Below the pieces are notes generated by a model. It was given only the letters and a program-made list of their open reading frames with translations. It did no database searches and was not told the origin of the DNA. 64,000 nt of DNA, from assembly GCA_020466095.1 (NCBI GenBank), contig CM035807.1, positions 99,033,785 through 99,097,784 on the forward strand, read 5' to 3'. This document shows positions 12,280 through 24,810 of the stretch, piece after piece. The stretch is from Chlorops oryzae. Taxonomy: Eukaryota > Arthropoda > Insecta > Diptera > Chloropidae. Positions within the stretch are counted from its first letter, which is position 1. Every line of letters starts with the position of its first letter. Both the position numbers and the translations under genes were made by a program.

Positions 12280-12804
12280 CGCACAGTGGTTAGGCGTCAT
12301 AAATTTCTTGGCAAAAAGTACAAGAATTGCTCTTAGAATTATGAAACTTAACACCGAGCTGGATTTTAATGGAATTAAGAGAAAAGCGAAGATTCATCTT
12401 AATCGGCCCCGCCCACCATCAATGACTTTCATTACAATCGCCATCGTATTTCATAGAGCCATTTGCATTTCCGCCTAACTTTTAAACCGTTTATCGTATC
12501 CAACTGAATCCTTCGGCGAATCCATGACTAAATACTATAATATATCCCTTTAAAAAACCATTTGGATATTAGGAGTGATTTTCTTTTACATTAATGCAAT
12601 ACTGAATCGAATGAAAATCTTATTCAATTATTGCCCTTTAATCTTTATGTGACTTCCTTCTGGTTTTCCAAGTAAAACTATCACCTTTTGAAAAATAATA
12701 TTTATGAATTTGTCCTATTTAAACTATATCCTCTACAAAGCCCAACAGTCATTTTTTTTCAAATCAAATGGTTGAAAAATTGAATTAGCCACTTAATAAC
12801 CACC
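12280..12804. mobile_element. TIR element, right copy of an inverted pair
   Basis: Begins with CGCACAGTGG and runs as the inverse of 11399-11919. Its outer end is degraded: the sequence corresponding to CGCACAGTGG reads GACGGTGG. Non-coding. Confidence 0.7.
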
Positions 12805-12807
12805 GTC

Positions 12808-15800
12808 TTCAGTTTGATTTATGAAGAATCTCTTTCAAGAATTAATTATATTTATTTTATGAATAAATTAATAAACAAATTAATATATGAATAAGAATTT
12901 CAATTATTAATTAATTAATATGTTTATTTATTTGTTTATTTGTTTATTTATTTATTTGATTTTGATTGTGCTCGAGCACCACCTGAGGAGGTCCACCACA
13001 GGTTGAGAACGCCCGATGCAACTCATAATGAATATCGAAAGTTATTGTAATGTATTAAATTCGATTGGTTTGACAGAATGCCTTCAAAGCAATACGATGA
13101 CCGCATGATTATTGTGTTTGCATATGCATATCAGAATTTGCAAGAGTAATTTGCCATATTAACTGGTCGGTATTGTTGTCATTGACATGTTAGAGTCCTC
13201 CCGCGGCATTACAAGAATTTGCTTTGTAATTATACATGGCTTTGTTATTCTGCCTGCATTCCGATTCAAGCAATCATGCAATAAATTGCCATTCCAAGAA
13301 CTGAATAGGTCTATCCGTTGATTAATATCAAAATTTGAATAAATTAGACGAGGAGTGGGTATATCTATTATATTGCATGAAAGAAGATTTGTTTTGAATC
13401 ATTTTGAAAGAATAATAGATGTATGAATTTAAATTGAAAAAATGTTAAAACATAAAAATTTAATTTCTTTTTGTTTGCGCTTCTAGCTTTAAAGATACGA
13501 ACAATGATGCCAATTAATTGCAAAGATATTTTATGGGGAAAAATACGATGACGTCATTTTTAGGTATCGTCGTAGGGTTTTTGAAAGCTTATGGGTTTAA
13601 TTATTTTTAAAAATTTTTTCATTTTTTTTTTTTTTTTTCAAAAAGGATGACTAGTTCATAGTCAATGTTTTTCAAGATGAAAATTATCCTCGCTTCCATT
13701 TCGTGTACACGAACTACAAATTTTACTAATAATACTGGTCATTAAGTCTCGAAATTATGTCTGAAAATGGGCAGAACTAATGATGCAATTTCAAATGCTG
13801 AGAAATTGATTTGCGATAAAAAAAAGTTTCCATTTTATTTGGTAAGTTAGTACCATTATTCAAAACATTATTGAAAAAGCAAGTTGCATACTTTGAGGCT
13901 TCAATTTGTTATTCTCATCGCTTACAGATACCCAATTAGCTTATATAAAAAATCAAAATAACAGGAAATTTTTTTTTTTATTTTATTGGAGATGCATAGG
14001 TTAAACTGAAAAAATTATTGAGGTCGGTTTAACACTCGAAATATTGTCCTTAGACCTCCTTTACTTGCAGACAAAGTCTTTCCATAAGGAAGTTATCGAA
14101 AATATTTTTTTTTTTTTTACAAATTAGCCTAAGCCTTTTCGAAGGAAATATAACAATTATCAAAAATTCTGTAACCCCTTAAACATTCATCATATTTACA
14201 CGAGATTCCGGCTGGAATTGGGAAAAAATAGAGAGGGGAACGAGATCTTCTTAAAGAATGAATCGAATACGCAGCAAAGAGTGTACCTACTAAAATGTAG
14301 TGTTCAAATCTCGGTGCGAACCCATTGCTTAGTAATTAGCAAAAGGTATTCTTAGTCTGTAAAAAAAGAAACTTGAAGATCTCGATTCTAGAGCTTTGTT
14401 GGACTATGTGTCTAAGGATAAACGAATAATTCATTGAATTTCCATACAAATCCTTATTTTCGAGAAATAAATCCACACATAGAAGAGCTCGAGAATGAAA
14501 TTCCTGATATTTACAATGGAGATGTTGGATCTAAAGGAATAAAGCTCCTTCCCTAATATGTTTTTAGATGAATGCTTCGACCTTCAATATTTCCACTCCG
14601 TGAAATGCAACAAATAAAATCAGAATCACTGCATGATGCTACCATCGATCCCGATGGCGCTTCTTTAAGGAATTCCACGTAAAATAATAGCTCTTACACC
14701 CTCAATGATATTAAGTCCCAGCTGCATTGAACCAGATTTAGGGTATACATATGACTGAAGCGCATCCCTTTTTTTTGTTTTTTGTTTTATCTTCGTTTTT
14801 GTGCTCATCTCAAACAGTTTTGTCCTTTTTCGTTCACGTATGCGACTTTCATTCTATTTTATGGCAACAAATAAATGCAGCTCCCTTTGAATTCTATATT
14901 CCATTCATTCCATTCAATTCAGACACAGTCATAGACGCACAAAAACAGAAGAACAGTAAACCAGTAAAGCAGAAAAGGAAAGCAACGTATTTTCTCTAAA
15001 CAAATAGTCATTCCATTTGTTATAGTTGAACTCTTTGTTTTTCATTGCATGCGGAATAGTGTCATAGAGTTTAGATAGATGGGTAATGCGATGCGTTGCA
15101 ATGCGATGCGCTCCGAAGAGAGGCGAGGCGAGGCGAGGCGATACGTTGCCAGGCATCCTTTCAGAAAAAGCTTCTTTAACGCTTTGACTTTGAGCTTAGA
15201 ACTTAAAAATGCATACAAGCAATTTGAGTTTTACCCAGTTGCCATTTTTTTTTTTTTTGTTTTTGTTTTATTCCTTTTCTTTCTAGCTCTTTCATGTGAA
15301 AAAACAAAAGCGAATGCCATGAAAAAGGCAAAAAAACAAGTCGTGAAAATACACAGAACTAGCATGAATGAGTGGGTACATATTGGATTGTGAAGTGCTC
15401 ATTTTATAGCGTTTGTCTTCAAGTATGTTCATGTCAGATACACAGACACGCACACGCGAACACATTTGCGCTACCGGAAGTGATATCTTGGTAAATACAG
15501 ATAGCAATCTGAAAGAGTTGTCAGGTGGAATGTCATGGAGTAAGTTAAGGTAAATAATTTTCTTATTGCGAGGCCGCAGAAATGCAGAGCAGGAAGCTGT
15601 CGGCATTCTTGCTGTCCTTGCGCATGCAAAAGTAGTTAAGCATCGGTGAATGTCTCAAATTAAATTCACAAAAGATTTCATGACTCTACCATACCTACTT
15701 AAATTGTGAATTTCGTGTGGAATAATGTGAGAATAAAATCGTTTGCCATTAAATGAAAAAGCCGTCCATGGGTGTATGAAAGTCATTTTTGGGGCTTATT

Positions 15801-16675
15801 ACTCATTAGTATGCGGAGCAATCTGCCTTGTCTTGATGGTGTCATGATGTACCACCACGTCATGTAATGCCGCTGAAATTCTCGATACTCTATTTTTGGG
15901 CGAAATGAAGTGTGAAATTAAAAACGCCTACTCATATGAAAATTGAACACTAAGTAGAGATTGAAAGAGTTACGAGGAAACTTATATGATTACCTGGAGC
16001 TTTTTGAACTTTTAATGAGGAAATTGTTCGTGCATATCATTATTGATATATTTAGCACCATTTTGTGGTATGACGGATAATAGCACGGGCATAGAGTAGA
16101 AGCGTCGAAACGAAATTTTGATTGCAAAAGTTTTGACCTAAGAAATTCGGTCCCAAAAAATAAAAAAAAATATATATATAAAAATTGAAAAGAACGCAAC
16201 GTTATGTAGATATTCCTGCTTGCTGAGAACTAAAAGAGCTGAGAAAATCGAAATCTATTGAGAAAAAATTCAATCTGACAATAAAAGTTTGTTTATTGCA
16301 ACTTCAAAGTTGTAACGGTTATATCTGTCAAGCTACTTAGTTGGTTCTTGCGTTTTAAACTTTTGTTAGCGATTCTCGTTTAAAAATCTCGGATGAAGAC
16401 AACACAATTGAATTGTTTCCAGCGGTTCAACCTGTGTTCTTGTCAACCGATGTAATGGAAAAGAAGCTAAATGCTCGTCGGATCGAAATAATAAAAGTTG
16501 CGGCAACTTCAAGTGGGAAAAATTCGATTTAAACTTTCGGAGCACACAAAGAATAGAGCCGCAAACAAAAGACGAACAGAAATATTTATTAACAATGACA
16601 ATCCGAATGATGTCACAATTTTAACTTGCCACGAATTGAAATGAATTTTTACGCTAACATTTTTAAAAAATACTG
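12808..16675. other. Non-coding stretch
   Basis: No gene recognised. Contains a (TTTA)n-rich patch at about 12930-12960 and a GAGGC repeat at 15117-15141. A transposon-like end near 12990-13010 has no partner I can find. Confidence 0.5.
15117..15141. repeat. (GAGGC)n microsatellite
   Basis: About five GAGGC/GGCGA units in tandem, preceded by ATGCG repeats at about 15085-15110. Confidence 0.75.
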
Positions 16676-16735
16676 ATTACAACTAGTCTAGTTTGGGTCT
16701 AGTTCCAAACTGGTCCAAAAAGGACTAGTTGTAAT
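16676..16735. repeat. 60-bp hairpin
   Basis: ATTACAACTAGTC (16676-16688) pairs exactly with GACTAGTTGTAAT (16723-16735). Inside it, TAGTTTGG and CCAAACT pair as well. It could form a cruciform or be the core of a tiny MITE. No target duplication was seen. Confidence 0.6.
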
Positions 16736-19182
16736 AAGTTTTTTGAAAAAATTTTAGTACCAAAATTCTTAGAATTTTTCAGTTTTTCATTTTAATCGAA
16801 ATCGGACGTCATGATTTTTTCGGATTTTTTGGGTTTTTGGTCCAAAACTTCTTCTTGCCCCCGTAAATTTATTTTTGGCTAACGTCTTATAATTGCTCAA
16901 TATACCACTGTGGCAAATATAAGCGCTACCAAAGCACTCTTTCTCTCACTACGCCCTTGATTGTGGCATTTCAATCATCGTACACAAAGACTGAAAAGTG
17001 TTTTGCAACATTTTTTATACAATTTCGATTTTCGTCTGTACTTTAAACCTTTGCAATAGGAGAATCAATATCTAACGAGGTTACTGAAAAGTTTGTGATC
17101 TCAAAACAGCTCAGAACGGCTTACAGCTGCTCCCAAATGATCAGAATATTAGCTCTGAACGAAGCATGAACTTTATTCAACTTGACGACAATTATTTTGG
17201 TTAACAATTTTGTCATTCTTCAAGTATTATCTTGGTAAAAGAATGTCCTTATAATTGTATTTAAATCTATTGATTTTCCTGTTACACTATTGAACTATTT
17301 ATTTTAAATAACAATCAAAGCCGTCTTTGGTCATCTTATTTGTGACTTGAGATTGATTTATGCAGAATTCTGATGCAAGGACACTCCCATTCGAACCGCG
17401 TCTGTTCCTATTCCACTTTTCGATATAAAAGTCGTAAAATTTTCCATTGAAAACACTTAAGCCCGGTTCCGGTTTCCGTTTCGTTTCGTTTGATCTGGTG
17501 TTCTCAGCCTTAGGAAGAAAACTTTCTTATTTAATATCCAGCGGAATGGCTCTGACTTTATTGCTCGGAAATGCTATCGTCGTAGCATTTACCCTTAACC
17601 TAGTTGCATAATTTTCTTTCTTTGGCAATTGGTCGGTGGAAAACATTCGTCGAAATCTATTCGCTATGATACTTATTTTCTGTATATTTCTTGCTTCCTA
17701 GCGTTTCTTCGAATTCGCCATTTTTATGTCGGAAGAAACGGAATCGTTGCAAATAACGATTCAATGACGAGTGAATATTATAGAATTTAATGGCGATAAA
17801 TCGTTTTTTTTTTTTCTTCTCTCGTTTTCTTTTTCTTCTATATCCTTTCCTTGAAGAGGAATTTTTATTTTTAATAATTGCGTTTGGCTTGAATTGAGGC
17901 ATTTTAAATTTTAATGAATTTTTCCCCATTAAATGAAATCTGTTTCTTCTTCGTTTTTGACGCATCCTCCATTCAGCGGCAGTTTCTTCGCTTCGAATTC
18001 CCTAAACTGTGAGTTGATGTAGCGTTTATTGAACCCCATCGTTTCGAAATTGCTTGGAATTTACACTCAATCTCTGTCTTCTTGATTGTTATGCAATTTC
18101 CAAACAAATCAATCTGAATCTCAATCTGAATCTGAATCGAATTGGCGCAATTCGAATCTGAGCATTTCAATTTCGTCCATATGTTACCGCCAGCGCACTG
18201 TGCCATTTTGGCTGTTGCATGCTGAGTGCAAATCGAAGTGAAGTCTTTGTCCTATTATTGTATCGGGACCTCTCAGCACGGTAAATGGAAAATGCAAATC
18301 GAATGGCAAGAAGATAAAACGAAAACGTTCGTGCTCGTTTAGTGTTTTCTTTGTCAAAAAAAAAAAAAAAAAAAATCCTTCAGAACGAATATAGAAGGGA
18401 ACAAATCCATTGAATGGATTCATACCTAAAAGTTCGTTGAAAAAAAAATTTGCAGAAATTATAGCTGAACATGCAGTGCGAAAACGTTGAAGATCCTGAA
18501 AGTCAAATCTCACTGGCCGAAAGAAATGATCAGAGAAAAATAAAAGGAATTAATAAGCGTAAAGCTTAAAATATCCCCCATCAAACCAATTGAACTTGGA
18601 CCTGGGACTTCCCCCAACTTGTGCTTTCGAATCGATTCTAGCGGGTGTTTTTTGGAAGGTAGGTTCCGCTATAACTTACAGAACCAAATTTGTACACACA
18701 ATGTGAATACTCCAGAAAATCGAGATTGTGATAGGCTCCGAAAATCTGTTGGTCATGCCAAAAGAGGCTGAGAAAACCTAACCCGATACCTATTAGTCCA
18801 CTCTTCATCAAGAGCCGATGACGTTGGTTCTTACCAATATTTAAGAGGTCCCCCTGTGGGAGTCTTGTTCTTTAACAAAAACATTCCAATATTTTGAATT
18901 CCGATTTTTTTTTTTGTCAAATATGAATAGTTGAAAAGCGACAGCAGGATTCTCAATTCTCAGGCATGTGAAGTTAAATCATATATTACGATAAGGGGCC
19001 ACAAGAACCCAAACAAAAGCATTTCCTCATCCAACAGTGAAGCACTTTTTCATTCACTCTTTCATTCAATCATACACTATTATCATTGATAATTTAATTC
19101 AATCAACCGGAAATTTTCATTCTGATTAAAATTAAATCTACAGAAAATTTTCCAGGCATATAATTTGTCTAACCAGAAGCAC
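16736..19182. other. Non-coding stretch
   Basis: No gene recognised. The frames at 17657-18513 (minus) are low-complexity, rich in Lys/Arg or Phe from A/T-tracts, and I do not credit them. One MITE end lies at 17480-17513. Confidence 0.5.
17480..17513. mobile_element. Solo end of the foldback MITE family
   Basis: The stretch ending TTTGATCTGGTGTTCTCAGC then CTTAG matches the right end of the element at 4669-4991 with a 2-base deletion and one substitution. I could not find a matching left end nearby, so this is a fragment. Confidence 0.65.
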
Positions 19183-19184
19183 TA

Positions 19185-19673
19185 CCCTGCAGGAAGTCTG
19201 TCGCCATATGGCCCCATGTCTATATTGACGTCAATATAGACAAGAGAACTAGTGACAACGTCAACAGTATTTATAGGCGGTGTCATTTAGAGAAACTGTA
19301 CTGTCAAGAGATATAGTTCATCTCCATTGACCAATGTCAACAACGTGTCTCCTTGTAAAATGTGCCGCAAAATTGAACAAGTTAAGACTCGTTAAAACTA
19401 AAATGCAAGCTATTTTTATTGAAAGCGGAAAAAGTATAAATATATATAGTTAGATTACTGGTGACTAGCGAAAAAGTACTCCATTTTGTCTACATAATAG
19501 TACCGACGTCACTAGTTCGTCAATAGTTTTTTCGGTCTACTGTCGACATTCAATGACAACTCAATGTTAAATGTCTATAGCGCAAAGCATTGCGGGGTAT
19601 AGCTGGTCAGTAGTACTGTCGACGCGGTCATTAGTGAAAGAGTATAGATTCACTATTGACATTTCCTGCAGGG
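19185..19673. mobile_element. 489-bp TIR element
   Basis: The left end CCCTGCAGGAAGTCTGT and the right end (reverse complement CCCTGCAGGAAATGTCA) are inverted copies, flanked by TA on both sides. The interior is non-coding and rich in GACGTC, TGTC and TGAC motifs, including a perfect 26-bp palindrome at 19217-19242. Superfamily not assigned. Confidence 0.7.
19217..19242. repeat. Perfect 26-bp palindrome
   Basis: Two perfect 13-bp half-sites meet at a central TGACGTCA, which is the CRE/ATF core. It lies inside the TIR element at 19185-19673 and may be a protein-binding site or simply part of the transposon's structure. Confidence 0.8.
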
Positions 19674-19675
19674 TA

Positions 19676-22600
19676 AATAAACACACACACCACACACATG
19701 CACAAGAGCATTTGAATGAGTGTCACTTGAAGTGATTATTGAAAGGACACACTTATTTACAATCATCATTCGCATTTACTTACTTATAAACGGATTAGTA
19801 AGAATAGTTTTCGATTAATCTACTAAGAGTGTTTGTTAATAATTATGAGCTGTTCATTTAGTTTCCTTCCACTTGAAACAATCACATTCCTAGTTAAGTA
19901 AATAAGCAGATTAACTGAAATCTCTTCAAATTTGATTGGATTTTGTCGTCAGTTGTCGACCAAGAAGGATAATGTGCTCCTTAAGCGAAACTTGAGATTA
20001 TTATTTTATGATAGGATTTTTTCGAGTGAAACAAAGAAAAGATGAAAAAATAAAATAAAGGGAAAACGGTAAATTAAATTTTGATCGTCTCACTGCGTTA
20101 CTCTAAAAAGCTACAAATCACAATTCGTTATGTTCGTTGAAGTCCATTTTATAAATGACTGCATCATCATCGTCTCTCCAATAATGGTGCTTGCACGCTT
20201 GGCAGACAGCACGATTGGATAAAGTGAAACTTTATTAAACTGTGGCCGTCCCTCGTCGTTCGTCTTGTCCATTAACTTTTTGTAAAATAGTTACTAAATC
20301 CGAAGCTCCATGCCGGGAAGGGCTCTGGAGTGCTTTGGCTGCTGTCTCCTCAGACCTATGATAAACGAACTTCGTTATAAAGTTCTTAATTAATGTGTTT
20401 GCCTGGCATGAGTTTGAAGCCCTCCAAGTACCTTAAATGAAATTAAACAACGCACTTTGATTTTTCTTATTAACTTTATTGAGTTCACAATAAGGCGATA
20501 AACTTGCAGTTCTGCAACAAAAAATGATTGAATGCAGGAAATCGGTGAGGAAAACGTAAACTTTTCAACTTTCAATTTGAAAAAAAAAACTCTTCGCCTT
20601 ATTTTCATCATCAATACTATTTCTGGAAGAAAAAGGATATGGCACAAGTATAATGAACCGGAAGAGAGCTCAATTGATTCTTTCAAGTGAAAATTTTATC
20701 AATATCGACTGCGGGGTTGACTAGGCTATTTGATTTTTACCTTTTTCTCAAGAGGCTTGATCAAGATTCAATTCGAAAGGAACTTCGTTCTCATAACAAG
20801 CGGAAATGTGTATCTACAAATGTTTTGAAGACTGAGTGCACAGGCAGTTAACCAAACATAATTCGAAGAAGAAAAAATCTTAAAGTTTAGCCTTTTACAT
20901 CCTTTTTGACCAACAAAAATGTTTAAGGAAAATCATTTCAACTATTTAAAGTGCAGTAGTTTCCTCATAAAAATAACCTGGAAATTTTTTTCCGGCAACT
21001 TTTTCGAACTACCGGAACACGATTTCCTCCTTGTAGGCTTTAAATTGCTCTGAGAATTTCAGTTTTTTTTTCTTAAAATACTACATGAGCTGCTCTTGTT
21101 GTTGATCGATCGTCTTCTTTGTGAATCCAGAATACTTGTCCATTCTTGTCCTTTCTCATAGTAGTATTTTTCCTTTTTTTTTTTGCAGAATATCCTGTTG
21201 CATAAGACAACATCCGATACAGGCCCCTTGTCCGGTTATTCATAATTTAAACATTTCCACTATTTATTTACAATCCTTAACCGTTTAACTGCACATGCTG
21301 CATGCATTGTTCTGCTCATTAAGTTGAGGGGGGCAAAAAAACTTCGTTTTAATGACCAAATAAAAAAATAAATTATCTCAGCTACTCAGAGGCTACAGCA
21401 GCAGCATTTATTTCACTTTTTGTTTATCCTTTTTGTGTGTATTTGTGCGTGTGTATGAGTGTGTGTGTGTCTGTCTGTGAATATTTTCCTTTCTGGGCGA
21501 GGCAGTCAGCACAAGAGACGCCCTGAAGCGTACTTATCGCACATGTGCTCGCATTGTCCTTTGGTGGACCTCAATAAAAATGAAAAACGCTTTTTAAAAG
21601 CCGTGGCCGAAGATAAAATTGCTTTTGCACTTTGACACTTTCACATTATCATAATATTTGTATGAAAATCTTTTCAATAAAAACGCATGCAATACAAAAA
21701 GCTCAGCAATCCGAACAACGCGTCCTGATCACGTACAGCACGCTCGCACGCTTGTGCTTGTCCAATACGATTCAGCCGTTGCGAAACGAAATCCACAATC
21801 GCGATGTATGCTCGGCATTTAATATGCAAATTTTTCGTGAGCAACATAACGAAGTAGTTAATGGCATTAAATTCAATTTTCGACTGGCAATGCTTAATCA
21901 TATCGCTGAAGCGTCGTTAAAATTGAATTAAATATTTTATTAACTCATTAGAGTAGAAATTATGAGAGAAAATTCATTTTCGCTTAACCATTCGAACTAT
22001 CGCATAACCTGCCTCAGTTTATGCTTCAATAAACTTTTTCTCTATCATCTAATTGGTCTCTAAGCTCTTCTCTATTACTTCGAAATATGCAATAGAATAA
22101 AAAAAAAATGTATAAAAATTCTTAAAAAGGATAAAGACTTCATCTATGGCAAATCAATGATATTTCCTTTTCTATTTACAAGAAAATATGATTGGGAAAA
22201 AGTCTTGTTATTAGCTTTAAGCTGCTTATAACATGTTAACTCGAAGGATCGTAGGAATTTGTATTTATTTTCTCAAATATCCTTTGATAGGTACCTACTA
22301 CATACAAGGAAAAAAAGAATAAAAACCCTAAGAAAAATATCATTTCCTTCGACTACTTACAAGGATTCCAAACGGATATAGCGCGCACAGGTAAAACAAA
22401 CTCATATCCCACGGCAAATGGAATTTTATCAGATCATCTCAAATTTTTACTCAAAGATTTCATGTTCATCCTTGTCTGAACGCTAGCTTTCACCTTAATA
22501 CAATGCAGCAGCTACACATTCGACTGACACAACTGCGACTGCGACTGCCAAATGCAGCAAGCATGTACGTCGGAGGAAATCGAAATTGAATCCGGATTGA

Positions 22601-23480
22601 TTGGTTTCAAAGTTGGCTACATTCGTTCGTTGCAAAAAAAAAAAAAAAAAATACTGCGGAACTAAAAAGAAAAAAATGAAAAAAATATTTTTTTAAAATC
22701 CCTTCGTCTCCGATGACGGAAAATCTCAATTCATTTTAAATCAATACTTTCATTGCATTCTCCTGTCGAGGGCTATAAATTTATAACTCTGTAAAGCATT
22801 AAGGTTTAGGATTCCTTGTGCTTTCAGCGAAATTATTTCTTTCCTTTTGTGATATAGAGGGGAGGGTAACACACTTGAAAGGATCTTCAAGAAAAAAGGA
22901 AAATATAACAACCAATATAAGGCCAAATAATAATTAAAATCGTAATAAAAGTTCACAGGACCACAACAGAATGCTAACAACATTCAAAACTTTCAATTAG
23001 CTCTCGGATAGCACAACAGGAAGCCGATTGCGAGCGACCGAAAATGGCTACGAAATCAGAAACAGCAGAGTATCGGTACAAAAAGGATGTTCGCTGCAGG
23101 TAACCTGTCCACGAAATTCACAGTGAGACGCATGGAAGAAATGGAAAAGAAGGTTGCTGATTTCACGGAAATGAAGACTGCAAACAATTGCAGCAAGAAA
23201 ATGTAACAATGCGCTCAAAAGGAAACAGAACACGAAAGCCAACTAAAGTACTAGAATACGAAGAAGGTAAATTGCATTAGGAGAAATTTTTCGGCGCTCC
23301 CAATTTAAATGAATGGACCGAAAATCTTTAGGGACCTTTTCTTGCCATTACGAAAATTGTTCGCTTTGTCGATATGGTAGTGCTTAAAGATTATAGTACA
23401 ATACATACTTACATACATAACTCTGTTTTGGAAAAGATGTTAAAATGAAATTTTATTTCGTTTTATTTCCTCATCAGTTA
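19676..23480. other. Non-coding stretch
   Basis: No gene recognised. At about 23047-23260 there is an interrupted frame with charged, coding-like composition (MATKSETAEY at the start, then a stop, then a Lys/Glu-rich segment) that could be a decayed exon or retro-copy. A GT-rich patch lies at about 21435-21475. Confidence 0.45.
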
Positions 23481-23485
23481 ACTTT

Positions 23486-24155
23486 TTATACCCAGCGTAA
23501 GCGGGGTATATTAGTTTTGTGCGAATCTTGTAACAGGGAGAACTAAGCTCCGGAGATATAGACATATATATATAGAAATGATCAGGATCAAAAACTGAAT
23601 CGATTTAAACATGTCCGTCTCTCCGTCTGTCCGTCCGTCCGTCCGTCTGTCCGTCCGTCCGTGGTCGGATCTCCTCCGAAACGGCTGGACCAATCAAGTC
23701 GAAATTTGGCACACAGGTATATCGGGATCCGAGTATGATCCTAAGTAAAAATGGGAGACATCCGCCCACTGCCACGCCCACAAATGAATATAATGTGCTT
23801 TCAGTAAAATGCTTGTAACTTGAGAACCACTCAACACATTCCATTGATATTTGGTGTACTGGTAAACTACAAAAAGAGACATATCCTGGAAAAAAATGGA
23901 CGCCGCCCTCCGTGAGCCACGCCCACAAATAAGCCCACAAATAAGGGCTTATCGTAACTTATGAAGTAAAAGGCGTAGAAGCTTCAAATTCGCAACATAG
24001 GTTCACCAAGGCGAATGAAATGTGTAGGGAAATAATTTATGTGGCCCTCCCACTGCCACGCCCACAAATAGAGAAGCAAAACATAGTGCGCTCATAATGT
24101 CGGGACGCTGGGTATTTCAAAGTCGGGCTTGACCGACTTTAGCTTTCTTACTTGT
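23486..24155. mobile_element. Dispersed repeat with GTCC array and 3' hairpin
   Basis: Starts TATACCCAGCG and carries the inverted ACGCTGGGTAT near the far end (24105-24115). Inside are a GTCCGTCC microsatellite (about 23611-23661), several GCCACGCCCACAAA motifs, and a hairpin close to the end: AAAGTCGG (24119-24126) pairs with CCGACTTT (24133-24140), followed by AGCTTTCTTACTTG and a T-run. The same architecture is familiar from degenerate dispersed repeats in Drosophila genomes. The short frames at 23511-23940 are by-products of the repeats. Confidence 0.7.
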
Positions 24156-24204
24156 TTTTATCTATTTAAGTGACTCGGTGTCTATTCACAAGGAAATATC
24201 TCGC

Positions 24205-24372
24205 ATTACGCACAATAAAGTTATCAGTTCAATCTTCACGAAGTCTTCTTCTCTATATCTATCTCGTTTTCTTTCTCGCAGACCACTAAGTGGCAAGGAT
24301 TTTCTTTTGGAGGAAATTGAAAATTTATTTGAGCATGTCCTTATGCGAATGGAATTCTCCTTGCCCCCTCTC
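24205..24372. repeat. Direct duplication, copy 1
   Basis: Shares with 24597-24773 the blocks CACAATAAAGTTATCAG, TCAATCTTCACGAAGTCTTC, CCACTAAGTGGCAA, GAGGAAATTGAAA, TTTGAGCATGTCCTTA and CTCCTTGCCCCCT, in the same order. The copies differ by many small indels and substitutions. No conserved protein is encoded. Confidence 0.75.
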
Positions 24373-24596
24373 CAAGGCTTGTAGAAAAAAATCATGAAAG
24401 AGAGCTCTTTATGAAAAGATGAATTTTAACACAGTTGGAGTACACCTTAAACATAGCTTAAAGTTATTTAAAAATGGCTTTATAAATATGTAGATATATC
24501 CAACGACATTATTTTGAAGTCAATTTGATTTTTATTTCATTGGATATTGTGGAAAAATTTAAATTGGAATAACTTGAGTGAGTGAACAATGTCGAC

Positions 24597-24773
24597 ATTA
24601 CGTCACAATAAAGTTATCAGTTCAATCTTCACGAAGTCTTCTTGAGGTGCTATCATCTATGATCGAATTCTGTTCTCGCAGTACCACTAAGTGGCAATGG
24701 ATTTTCATGGAGGAAATTGAAACGATTTATTTGAGCATGTCCTTAGTGAATGAATCTCTCCTTGCCCCCTCCG
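24597..24773. repeat. Direct duplication, copy 2
   Basis: Second copy of the segment at 24205-24372, about 390-400 bp downstream in the same orientation. The differences are mostly short indels, which is unusual for old neutral divergence and may point to unpolished sequence. Confidence 0.75.
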
Positions 24774-24810
24774 CTTTAAAAAAATCCAGCTCTTGCTTCT
24801 CAAATAGGTA

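Noticed and set aside
11878..12354. 158-codon minus-strand gene in the palindrome
   Set aside because: It spans both inverted copies and the spacer, has no motif, and ends are set by repeat sequence.
17657..18513. Three consecutive minus-strand frames as exons of one gene
   Set aside because: Low-complexity Lys/Arg and Phe runs from A/T-tracts; no splice-site logic joins them.
23511..23940. Arg/Asp/Gly-rich frames
   Set aside because: They are translations of the GTCC microsatellite in the dispersed repeat.
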